Origin: an uncultured Eubacteriales bacterium
GTDB lineage: Bacteria; Bacillota; Clostridia; Christensenellales; Aristaeellaceae
NCBI GenBank assembly: GCA_902767315.1
Contig: CACXHB010000122.1
Coordinates: forward strand, 1 to 64,000
Direction of reading: 5' to 3'
DNA: 64,000 nucleotides
The notes under the pieces are model-generated. The model did no database searches, was not told the DNA's origin, and saw only the letters and a program-made list of their open reading frames with translations. Below, piece after piece: positions 17,088 through 24,162 of this stretch (position 1 is its first letter; each line of letters starts with the position of its first letter). The position numbers were made by a program, and so were the translations under genes.

Positions 17088-18031
17088 TCCTTCGTCCTCC
17101 CGTCTGCTTCTCCCGGCAGCGCCTCCAGCGTCCCGCCGAGTTTGTGATACCATTCGTAAAACCGCGCCTCCGCCGGCGCTTCAAAAATCATGCGTTCCCC
17201 GGTGGTCGGGTGGGTAAATCCCAGCCGATAGGCGTGCAGAAGCTGCCCGCCCTGGATGTTCCAGCGGGTTTTTCGCCCGTAAACCGGATCCCCCAGCACC
17301 GGATGCCCCAGCGAGGCCATATGTACCCGAATCTGATGGGTTCGCCCGGTTTCCAGCACGCATTCCAGCAGACTCGCCCCCTGCATCTGCTCCAAAACCC
17401 GCCAGTGGGTTCTGGCCTGCTTGCCGCCGGGGACGATGGCCATTTTCTTCCGGTCCACCGGGTGCCGCCCGATGGGCCCGTCCACCACGCCGGAAATTTC
17501 CTTCATGCGCCCTTCCACCAGGGTGATGTACGCCCGGTTCACCGTATGCAGGGCGATCTGCTCCGAAAGGGCCGCGTGGGCCCGGTCGTTTTTGGCCACC
17601 AGCAAAATGCCGGAGGTGTCCTTGTCGATGCGGTGCACAATCCCCGGGCGCAGCTCCCCGCCGATGCCGGAAAGGCTGTCCAGCCGGGCCAGCAGGGCGT
17701 TCACCAGCGTGCCGTCGGGATTTCCCGGCGCGGGGTGCACCGTCATGCCCGAGGGCTTGTACACCACCGCCAGCTCCCCGTCCTGATACAGAATGCGCAC
17801 GGGCAGATCCTGGGCCACGGCCCGGGCGGGGGCCGCCTGAGGAATCTCCCCACAGACGCGCCAGCCCGGCTTCACCTCAAAGCCCGCCTTTTCCCGGCGC
17901 ACGCCTTCCACTTCCACCCGGCCTTCCCGAATCAGCGCCGCCGCCCGGGAACGAGTGGCCTCCATGGCCTCCGCCAGCAAAACGTCCAGCCGCTGCTGCT
18001 CCCGGGCAATAAAATCAATTCGCTCCCCCAA
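17084..18031 (-). CDS. rluD: RluA/RluD family 23S rRNA pseudouridine synthase
   Basis: A 315-residue enzyme with an N-terminal S4 RNA-binding domain (QQRLDVLLAEAMEATRSRAAALI) and a catalytic domain holding the essential Asp in HRIDKDTSGILL. The GRTHQIRVHMASLGHPVLGD region is also characteristic. It isomerises uridines in large-subunit rRNA. The start is inferred as TTG at 18031, the only in-frame start near the S4 domain, with GAGG 9 bases upstream; this overlaps lspA by 17 bases. The lspA-rluD pairing is standard in Firmicutes and supports the call. Confidence 0.9.
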   Translation of the reverse strand: MGERIDFIAREQQRLDVLLAEAMEATRSRAAALIREGRVEVEGVRREKAGFEVKPGWRVCGEIPQAAPARAVAQDLPVRILYQDGELAVVYKPSGMTVHPAPGNPDGTLVNALLARLDSLSGIGGELRPGIVHRIDKDTSGILLVAKNDRAHAALSEQIALHTVNRAYITLVEGRMKEISGVVDGPIGRHPVDRKKMAIVPGGKQARTHWRVLEQMQGASLLECVLETGRTHQIRVHMASLGHPVLGDPVYGRKTRWNIQGGQLLHAYRLGFTHPTTGERMIFEAPAEARFYEWYHKLGGTLEALPGEADGRTKE

Positions 18032-18500
18032 CGCCGTTTCCCTCTTTTTCCCGTTTTTCCGCCAAAACAAATCCAACGGCCGCCAAAACCGCCCCGCAGC
18101 AGATGCAGACGTCCGCAAAATTGAAAATGGCAAATCGCACGAACAGCACCTCGATAAAATCCACCACGTATCCCAGCGCCAGCCGGTCGTAGAGATTTCC
18201 CAGCCCGCCGGCCACAATCAGCCACAACCCCAGCCGGGTGCATTTGTGCACGTTTTTTCCAAAAGCCAGATACCCCAGCACCAGCAGCACCAATATCACC
18301 GAAACCGCCGTCACCCATGCCGTCTTCCCGCTGAAGGCGGAAAAGGCCGCGCCGGTGTTTTTCACATAAGTGAATTGCAAAATGCCCGGCAGCACTTCCC
18401 GGGGCAAATCCGCCTTCTGGGCCCAGACCTTGGTGGCCCGGTCGACTGCCAGCGCCAACGGGGCCAGATACGCGCCCCACAGCATTCTTTTGACCTTCAT
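18015..18500 (-). CDS. lspA: Lipoprotein signal peptidase (signal peptidase II)
   Basis: A 161-residue, four-helix membrane aspartic peptidase that cleaves prolipoprotein signal peptides. The catalytic aspartates lie in GNLYDRLALGYVVDF and FNFADVCI, and YVKNTGAAFS is the conserved periplasmic-side motif. It follows the DUF5665 gene by 9 bases and overlaps rluD. Confidence 0.94.
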   Translation of the reverse strand: MKVKRMLWGAYLAPLALAVDRATKVWAQKADLPREVLPGILQFTYVKNTGAAFSAFSGKTAWVTAVSVILVLLVLGYLAFGKNVHKCTRLGLWLIVAGGLGNLYDRLALGYVVDFIEVLFVRFAIFNFADVCICCGAVLAAVGFVLAEKREKEGNGVGGAN

Positions 18501-18509
18501 TTTTTCCTC

Positions 18510-18785
18510 CTACCGCCTCAAACGCTCCGCCTGCGCCAGCACTTCCGCCAGAAATTCGCCGATCAGCGGCACGTTCCGGGCCGCCAGCCGGCTTAAAACC
18601 ATCATCGCCAGCGCCCCCAGAATGGAAAACCCCAGGGTGAACCCCAGCCCCCGGGCCATGCCGTAGAGCAGGTTCCGGCCAAACACCCGCCGGGTGCTGG
18701 AAACATATTCCAGATATTCCTCCAGCCGCATTCGCTCCAGCGTTCCCACCAGATACTCCAGCCGCTTTTCCAGTTTTTCCCGCAT
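18510..18785 (-). CDS. DUF5665 family small membrane protein
   Basis: A 91-residue protein: an N-terminal charged helix (EKLEKRLEYLVGTLERMRLEEYLEY), then RRVFGRNLLYGMARGLGFTLGFSILGAL with one or two membrane spans. This resembles DUF5665, a conserved Firmicutes family of unknown role often found near lspA and division genes. ATG at 18785 is chosen because GGGGG lies 8 bases upstream. It starts the lspA-rluD-GH2-NUDIX unit, since a terminator separates it from divIVA. Confidence 0.75.
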   Translation of the reverse strand: MREKLEKRLEYLVGTLERMRLEEYLEYVSSTRRVFGRNLLYGMARGLGFTLGFSILGALAMMVLSRLAARNVPLIGEFLAEVLAQAERLRR

Positions 18786-18835
18786 GCAAACGCCCCCTTT
18801 TGGAAAAGTATTCCCCCTTCGGCGGCGTTTTTTGC

Positions 18836-18886
18836 GCAAAAATCAGAAAGGGGCCAGCCCCCGGCATCACGCGGCGACTGGCCCCC
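18836..18886 (-). terminator. Terminator after divIVA
   Basis: GGGGCCAG (18850-18857) pairs with CTGGCCCC (18878-18885). On the minus strand a T-rich run follows (TTTCTGATTTTT). It splits the division cluster from the downstream lspA unit. Confidence 0.7.
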
Positions 18887-18898
18887 TTCGGCCCTGTA

Positions 18899-19411
18899 TT
18901 AATCGAACAGAGATTCCTTGGCCTTCAGCACCTTCACCTGCTCCTCCACCAGGGCGCGGAATTCCGCGCGATAGCGGGCCACGGCGTCCCGAACGGACTG
19001 GGCCTCGGCCTTGGCGTTGGCCACTTCGTTGGCGGCGTCCGCGGTGATGGCGGCAGCCTGGGCCTGCGCGGCGCTTACGGTGTCCGCGGCTTCCTTTTCG
19101 GCGGCCTGACGGGTCTCCTCGGCGATGCGCTGGGCGTTAATCAGAGATTCGCGCATGGCGTTCTCCAGGTTGCGGAAATAGCCCTGATCGTCGAATTCGG
19201 GCTTGGCGGTTTCCTTTTCGATGACCACCGGTTCCGGCGCGGGGGCGTTCTGGGCCTGCTGCAGGCTGTTCTTCAGGGCCAGATTCTCGCGAATCAATTC
19301 GCTTACCTGGTCGGCGATTTCGTCCAGAAAATCGTCCACCTCTTCGATGCTGTAGCCATGCTTCTGGGAGGAAAAGTCCTTTTCCTTAATATCCTTCACA
19401 CTGATCGCCAT
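18899..19411 (-). CDS. divIVA: DivIVA domain protein (cell pole / septum organiser)
   Basis: A 170-residue protein. The N-terminal lipid-binding DivIVA domain contains DIKEKDFSSQKHGYSIEEVDDFLDEI, followed by a Pro/Ala linker (about 55-70) and a long Ala-rich coiled coil. DivIVA senses negative membrane curvature at poles and septa and recruits division or envelope proteins. It is the last gene of the hlyD-yggS-sepF-yggT-ylmH-divIVA cluster, the conserved ylm arrangement of Firmicutes. Confidence 0.9.
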   Translation of the reverse strand: MAISVKDIKEKDFSSQKHGYSIEEVDDFLDEIADQVSELIRENLALKNSLQQAQNAPAPEPVVIEKETAKPEFDDQGYFRNLENAMRESLINAQRIAEETRQAAEKEAADTVSAAQAQAAAITADAANEVANAKAEAQSVRDAVARYRAEFRALVEEQVKVLKAKESLFD

Positions 19412-19458
19412 GATTCCTCTTCCTTTCGTGTTTGATCAGATTTTTTCGCCTTCAGCGG

Positions 19459-20199
19459 TCATTTGCTGCCGCCGTATTGAAAGATTTGCGCCGCCAGGCG
19501 TCCCCGCCGGGTCTGGCCCAATATCTCTTCCACCTTCATGCGCCCGCTTCCCCTTACGGAAATCAGGTCGCCCGCTTCCACGTGGGCGTCGGTGCGCTGG
19601 TTGGGCAGGTGATTCAGCTTCACCAGCCCCGCGTTGATCCTCTTCTGAGCCTCGCTGCGGGAAAGGTCGTATCCCGCCGAAACGAAGGCGTCCAGCCGCT
19701 GGGAGGCCAGGGTAATCCGCCGCCGCTGGCCCTCGGGCTCCGGACAGACCACCTCGCCTTCGTGCCGGGAAATGCGCAGCTTCGCCCGGCCGGCGCTGTC
19801 CAGCTCCGTCGTCACGGCCTCTTCCATGCCCGCCAGACAGAAAAGATACGCCAGGCCTTCCCCCGCCAGCACGATGTCCCCGGTGGTGTCCCGGTCGACG
19901 CCCAGGCCCATCACCGCGCCCAACAAGTCCCTGTGGCCAATTTGGGCGTATCTGGCGTTCCATTCCACGTCCAGACAGCTTACCGGGAAATCTCCGGCTT
20001 CTCCGTCCTCCGAAAAGGCCGCTACCGCCCGCTCCGCCTGGGGATAGCCCCCGAACAGGGTGCAATTGATCCCCGCTTCCCGGGCGCATCGCCGAGCGAA
20101 TTCCGCCTGCACCGGATCCAGAAACCGGGTGTACAGGGTCTTTCCCGTCCGGGCGCATCGCCGGGCCAGATCCTGAATTCTCTCTTCTCTGGTTATCAT
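19459..20199 (-). CDS. ylmH: YlmH family RNA-binding protein (S4 domain)
   Basis: A 246-residue protein with a C-terminal S4 domain (about 170-235: LASQRLDAFVSAGYDLSRSE then AQKRINAGLVKLN), as in Bacillus YlmH. YlmH homologues bind RNA and act in division or in ribosome-associated quality control. The start MITREERIQDLARRC overlaps the yggT stop by four bases (ATGA), so translation is coupled. Confidence 0.88.
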   Translation of the reverse strand: MITREERIQDLARRCARTGKTLYTRFLDPVQAEFARRCAREAGINCTLFGGYPQAERAVAAFSEDGEAGDFPVSCLDVEWNARYAQIGHRDLLGAVMGLGVDRDTTGDIVLAGEGLAYLFCLAGMEEAVTTELDSAGRAKLRISRHEGEVVCPEPEGQRRRITLASQRLDAFVSAGYDLSRSEAQKRINAGLVKLNHLPNQRTDAHVEAGDLISVRGSGRMKVEEILGQTRRGRLAAQIFQYGGSK

Positions 20200-20471
20200 A
20201 TCAGCAAATAAAAAATTCGCTGCACAATGGCCCGCACAATGTCCAGCCCGATGAGCATAAACCACAGGGAGAAATCCAGCGGAATCCGCATCCGGCTGGT
20301 AAGCTTCATGTTCAGCCGTCGGAAGGGCCGGGCCAGGGGCTCCAGAAACCGCCCCAGGAAGTAATACGCGCCGCTTCCCGGCATGATCCAGGAAAGCACC
20401 ACATACACCAGCGTGGCCACCTCGATAATGCGGAACAGAATCATCAGACTCTGATACAGCGTATACAGCAT
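20196..20471 (-). CDS. YggT family membrane protein
   Basis: A 91-residue protein with two hydrophobic regions (LMILFRIIEVATLVYVVLSW and FSLWFMLIGLDIVRAIVQRI) flanking the conserved RFLEPLARPFRRL segment. YggT/YlmG proteins occur in division clusters of Firmicutes and cyanobacteria. It lies 1 base after sepF and overlaps ylmH. Confidence 0.88.
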   Translation of the reverse strand: MLYTLYQSLMILFRIIEVATLVYVVLSWIMPGSGAYYFLGRFLEPLARPFRRLNMKLTSRMRIPLDFSLWFMLIGLDIVRAIVQRIFYLLI

Positions 20472-20472
20472 C

Positions 20473-21138
20473 TTAGCCCATCCTCCGTCCGGAAACGTCC
20501 GTCTCGCTTACGTCCACCGTGCTGGGGGCGATGAGATAGGTGCGATCCGCCGCCCGGCGAATCTTGGCCCGCAGGGCAAAGGCCGCGCCGGACAGGGTGT
20601 CCACCGCCCGCTGGGTGGTGGCGTCGTCCAACTGGTCCATCATCAGAAGCACGATGTTGTTCTTAATCAGGCTGTTGACCACGTCGCCGCATTCCGCCAG
20701 ACTGGTCAGGTTGAACATCACCGTCCGGGCCGCCCCGGGGGCCATGGCTGCGCTCTGCTGCCGGGGCACGGGCGCCGCGTCGTAACGGGGCGCGGTCTCC
20801 CGGCGTGGTTCCGCCTTGGGCGCGGCCTTGGGCGCGTCGAAATCGTCCACATACGCCCGCTCCGTCCGGCGCACGGCGTAGCCCTCGTTGGCCGCGGCGT
20901 AGCCCGTCTGCCGACCGGGCGCGCTGTACCGGGCGGAGGTACGCTCGGCGGTCTGGGTGCGGCGCGGTTCGGCAGCGCGGCTCTGCTGCCTGGGCACATA
21001 AGTGGAGCTGCGGCCCGCCGACGCGCCGGCGTACCGGTCGTCATACCGGTCGTCGTACCGATTGTCCGCAGGTTCGTTGTCTACCAGGCCGAGTACGTTG
21101 AGAAATTTTTTGAATCCGCCGCTCTTGTTCCGTGCCAT
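20473..21138 (-). CDS. sepF: Cell division protein SepF
   Basis: A 221-residue SepF. The N-terminal amphipathic membrane helix is in GGFKKFLNVLGLVD. The long disordered linker (about 20-125) is rich in Arg, Ala and Pro and contains a short RYDDRYDDRY repeat. The globular C-terminal domain carries MFNLTSLAECGDVVNSL and RAVDTLSGAAFAL. SepF links FtsZ filaments to the membrane and bundles them. The linker is longer than that of Bacillus SepF. The start MARNKSGG is preceded by GGAGGG. Confidence 0.92.
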   Translation of the reverse strand: MARNKSGGFKKFLNVLGLVDNEPADNRYDDRYDDRYAGASAGRSSTYVPRQQSRAAEPRRTQTAERTSARYSAPGRQTGYAAANEGYAVRRTERAYVDDFDAPKAAPKAEPRRETAPRYDAAPVPRQQSAAMAPGAARTVMFNLTSLAECGDVVNSLIKNNIVLLMMDQLDDATTQRAVDTLSGAAFALRAKIRRAADRTYLIAPSTVDVSETDVSGRRMG

Positions 21139-21188
21139 TTCCTGAACACCCTCCATATGACCTTCCCGGCTTTTCCGGAAACGTTTCT

Positions 21189-21854
21189 TTATTGACGGGC
21201 ACCGAAGATGCCCCGGCCGATGCGCACCATGTTCGCCCCTTCTTCGGCGGCGATTCGGCAATCTCCCGACATGCCCATCGACAGGATTTCCATTTTCACC
21301 CCGGGCAGATTGGCCCGGCCCAGTTCCTCGTACAGATTCCGCATCCGCCTGAAATACGGACGCAGGCTCTGCACATCCTCCGCCGCGGGCATCACGGCCA
21401 TCAGCCCTTCCACCTGCACGTGAGGACATTCGGCGCATTCCTGCGCCAGGGCAAACAGCTCTTCCGGCGCTGCGCCGCCCTTCTGCGGCTCTCCCGCAGG
21501 ACTCACCTGCAGCAGCACCCGGGCCGTCAGATTCGCCCCGCCGAAGCGTTTCTCAATTTCGCGCACCAGTTCCGCCCGGTCCACGGACTGAATCAGGTCC
21601 ACCTTGCCCGGCAGGTATTTCACCTTGTTCACCTGCAGCCGACCGATCAGGTGAATCTGCGGGCCGGTTTGCAGATGGGGCAGTTTTTCCAATAATTCCT
21701 GCACCCGGTTTTCGCCGATATGCCGGGCCCCCGCGGCGATGACCGCGTTCACGTCCTCCGGGGGCATGGTTTTGCTGACCGCGCAGATTTCAACGCCTGT
21801 TAACTGTTCCTGCCATTCGCGGAAGCGCTCCGCGATGATCTCTCCCCGCGTCAT
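21189..21854 (-). CDS. YggS family PLP homeostasis protein
   Basis: A 221-residue alanine-racemase-like TIM barrel. The PLP-binding lysine is in CAVSKTMP (about Lys28). GENRVQELLEK and HLIGRLQVNKVKYL are the family hallmarks, and SMGMSGD binds the phosphate. These proteins carry PLP and keep its level balanced; no enzyme reaction is known. It lies 10 bases after the hlyD-like gene and just before sepF. Confidence 0.92.
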   Translation of the reverse strand: MTRGEIIAERFREWQEQLTGVEICAVSKTMPPEDVNAVIAAGARHIGENRVQELLEKLPHLQTGPQIHLIGRLQVNKVKYLPGKVDLIQSVDRAELVREIEKRFGGANLTARVLLQVSPAGEPQKGGAAPEELFALAQECAECPHVQVEGLMAVMPAAEDVQSLRPYFRRMRNLYEELGRANLPGVKMEILSMGMSGDCRIAAEEGANMVRIGRGIFGARQ

Positions 21855-21864
21855 TTCTTCCGCC

Positions 21865-23040
21865 TCACTTTATCAAAACCTGCTGTCCCAGGGAAAGGGC
21901 GCCTTCCACCACCGGCTGAATCATGGCCTTGTTCCCGTCGGTAAACAGCACCGTCACCGGCACGAAGGTGCCGCCGGGCACGTCCTTCAGCCACACGCCC
22001 GTCTGGCCGTTCTGGTCGTAAATGGCGTCGGTGGAAACCGAAAGCCCCGTCAGGGTGATGCTCACCCCCGCCCGGGCCGTGCGCTGGTAAATCAGCGCTC
22101 CCATGGGCGCGTCGATTTCAAACACCGCCAGCACCGTGCCGTTTTCCTGAGAGACCGAGCGCACCCGGGCGGAAAAGCCCAGATCCTCGAAGCCCTCGAA
22201 CTGCATGTAATAATCCTGGTCGATCACCGGGGTCCAGCTGGCCGCGTCGGACAAAATGGCCACATACCACTGGTTCTGGTTCACCAGCCGGTAAACGTCC
22301 TTTTCCCGGGCGGAAATCTCCCCCAGGGGCTGCCCCGACAGCACCTTCTGCACCTGGGAAACGGTCAGGCTCTGAATGGTGTCGCCGTTCAGGAACCGCT
22401 CGTATCCGTCGGTATAGAAGGAAACCACGCCCTCCTGTTTCGCCGTGGATTCCACCCGCCAGGAGGCGATGCTGCTGAGTCGGGCGTTTTCCTGGGAATA
22501 GAGGTTGTTCAGCTTCATGTCGTTGCGCATGTTGGAGCGCATGTATTCCTGCCGGTTCACCATGGCCGTTTCCAGAAGCCGGTTCATGATGATCAGGTTG
22601 CCGTCGGATTTGTGGGTCACCAGGTTTTTGAATTCCAGCGCCCGCTGGTCCACGATCAGATCCAGCCGTTCCAGGTTGGTGTCGATGATGTTTTCCAGCT
22701 TCAGCTTGTGGTAGGCCTGAATGTTTTCCCGCACGGTTTCCAGCTTTTCCAGCTCCGTCTGGGAATATCCCGTGGAATACAGATACGCCACCGTGCCCCC
22801 TTCGTATACCAGGGTATTCTCCGGGGCGGCATATTCAATCCGCGCCACGCTGTCGGCAGTGGTAAGGCGCTCGTCCCGAATGAGCACCGCGTCCATGGTG
22901 TGGGTATAAGCGGAAGAGGCCATGCCGATGGCTTCCACCTTCTCCCCGAAGGACAGATACGGCCGCACGATCAGAAAGGCGATGCCCAGAAGGATCGCCA
23001 GGAACAGGTAGAACCTGCCCTTGATTTTGTATCTTCTCAT
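21865..23040 (-). CDS. HlyD-like membrane fusion protein of the division cluster
   Basis: A 391-residue protein with one N-terminal membrane span (YLFLAILLGIAFLIVRPYL), a helical hairpin region (about 95-185) and a beta-rich C-terminal half (ARVRSVSQENGTVLAVFEI, GVSITLTGL), the layout of HlyD/RND-type adaptors. Such genes often precede yggS and sepF in Clostridia, with no transporter partner nearby. The role is unknown, possibly envelope-linked. GGAG lies 8 bases before the ATG. It heads the division operon and has its own promoter. Confidence 0.75.
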   Translation of the reverse strand: MRRYKIKGRFYLFLAILLGIAFLIVRPYLSFGEKVEAIGMASSAYTHTMDAVLIRDERLTTADSVARIEYAAPENTLVYEGGTVAYLYSTGYSQTELEKLETVRENIQAYHKLKLENIIDTNLERLDLIVDQRALEFKNLVTHKSDGNLIIMNRLLETAMVNRQEYMRSNMRNDMKLNNLYSQENARLSSIASWRVESTAKQEGVVSFYTDGYERFLNGDTIQSLTVSQVQKVLSGQPLGEISAREKDVYRLVNQNQWYVAILSDAASWTPVIDQDYYMQFEGFEDLGFSARVRSVSQENGTVLAVFEIDAPMGALIYQRTARAGVSITLTGLSVSTDAIYDQNGQTGVWLKDVPGGTFVPVTVLFTDGNKAMIQPVVEGALSLGQQVLIK

Positions 23041-23093
23041 GCGTCACGCTCCGTTCGGTATACATATGGACACGCAAATCCATCATATTCTAT

Positions 23094-23122
23094 ATTATAA
23101 AGGTTCCGCCCTCAGGATGCAA
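23094..23122 (-). promoter_or_regulatory. Promoter of the hlyD-divIVA division operon
   Basis: Minus-strand TTGCAT (23117-23122), 17-base spacer, TATAAT (23094-23099). Confidence 0.6.
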
Positions 23123-23132
23123 CGTAGATGTA

Positions 23133-23162
23133 TTGACATTTCCGCGCCAATTTGATTATAAT
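23133..23162 (+). promoter_or_regulatory. Promoter of lgt
   Basis: Perfect TTGACA (23133-23138), 18-base spacer, perfect TATAAT (23157-23162). The leader is about 17 bases. Confidence 0.75.
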
Positions 23163-23185
23163 AGGCGCACTCGGAGGTGACATTC

Positions 23186-24106
23186 TTGTTCCATTTCAGC
23201 CGTAATTCCATCGACGTGTTCGGTCTGTCCATCCATTATTACGGAATTCTCATCGCTCTGGGGGTGCTGCTGGGGGTGCTGCTGGCCGCCCGAAGGCAGA
23301 AAAGGCTGAATCTGCCCCCGGAAACGGGGCTGGATCTGGCGCTGATCTGCCTGCCCGTGGCGGTGGTGTGCGCCCGGGCCTATTATGTGATTTTCGAATG
23401 GAGCGCCTATAAAGACGACCTGCTTTCCATTTTCAACCTGCGCAGAGGCGGCCTGGCCATTTACGGGGGCGTGCTGGGGGGCGCGCTGGCGGTGTTTGTC
23501 TATTCCCGGATAAAGAAGCGGCCCTTCCTCTCCCTGGCGGATCTGGCCGCCCCCTCGCTGGCCCTGGGACAGGCCGTGGGCCGCTGGGGCAATTTCTTCA
23601 ATCAGGAGGCCTACGGCGCGGCCGTGACCCAGCCTTCCCGGATGCACTTCCCCCTGGCCGTGTTCATCGATGCGGACCAGACCTGGCATTACGCCACGTT
23701 CTTTTACGAATCCGCCTGGTGCTTCCTCATCGTGGCGCTTCTGCTGCTCTTTGAACGGCGGCGTTTCTTCCGGAAAAGGGGCGACGTGTTTTTCTGGTAT
23801 CTGATTCTCTACGGGCTGGAGCGCGCCGCCGTGGAGGGCCTGCGCACCGACAGCCTTTACTGGGGCCCCGTGCGGGTCTCTCAGGCCCTGAGCCTGCTGG
23901 CGGTGCTGGCGGTGTGCGCAGTCTTCGCCCGGCGCAGGGGCCGCTTTGGAAAATGGGGGCTGCTGTGCCCGCTTCCCGCCCTGGCGGCGCTGATTCTGGT
24001 GCCCACCCGATTGACCGGCTGCCTTTCGCCCCTGGCGCTGGCGCTGTACGCCCTGACGCTGCTTTTCGCCTTCCTCCAATATCTGCCCGCTTCCTCCGAA
24101 CAATAA
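23186..24106 (+). CDS. lgt: Prolipoprotein diacylglyceryl transferase
   Basis: A 306-residue membrane enzyme that attaches diacylglycerol to the lipobox cysteine of prolipoproteins, the step before LspA. The Lgt signature GRWGNFFNQEAYG is near the middle, with HYYGILIALGV in the first helix and RGGLAIYGGVLGG in the head region. GTG at 23177 overlaps the GGAGGTG ribosome site, so TTG at 23186 (6-base spacing) is chosen. The C-terminus has extra hydrophobic segments. It is monocistronic with a bidirectional terminator after it. Confidence 0.93.
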   Translation: MFHFSRNSIDVFGLSIHYYGILIALGVLLGVLLAARRQKRLNLPPETGLDLALICLPVAVVCARAYYVIFEWSAYKDDLLSIFNLRRGGLAIYGGVLGGALAVFVYSRIKKRPFLSLADLAAPSLALGQAVGRWGNFFNQEAYGAAVTQPSRMHFPLAVFIDADQTWHYATFFYESAWCFLIVALLLLFERRRFFRKRGDVFFWYLILYGLERAAVEGLRTDSLYWGPVRVSQALSLLAVLAVCAVFARRRGRFGKWGLLCPLPALAALILVPTRLTGCLSPLALALYALTLLFAFLQYLPASSEQ

Positions 24107-24108
24107 AC

Positions 24109-24155
24109 AAGCCGGAGGCAGGAGAATCCTTCTCTCCCGCCTCCGGCTTCCTTTT
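24109..24155. terminator. Bidirectional terminator between lgt and the ADP-ribosylglycohydrolase gene
   Basis: AAGCCGGAGGC (24109-24119) and GCCTCCGGCTT (24139-24149) form a perfect 11-bp stem, followed by TTCCTTTT. It sits between convergent genes. Confidence 0.8.
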
Positions 24156-24162
24156 GGGAAAT

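Noticed and set aside
14928-17147. 739-codon plus-strand open frame
   Set aside because: Antisense to the GH2 gene, with low-complexity Val/His/Gly content and no ribosome site.
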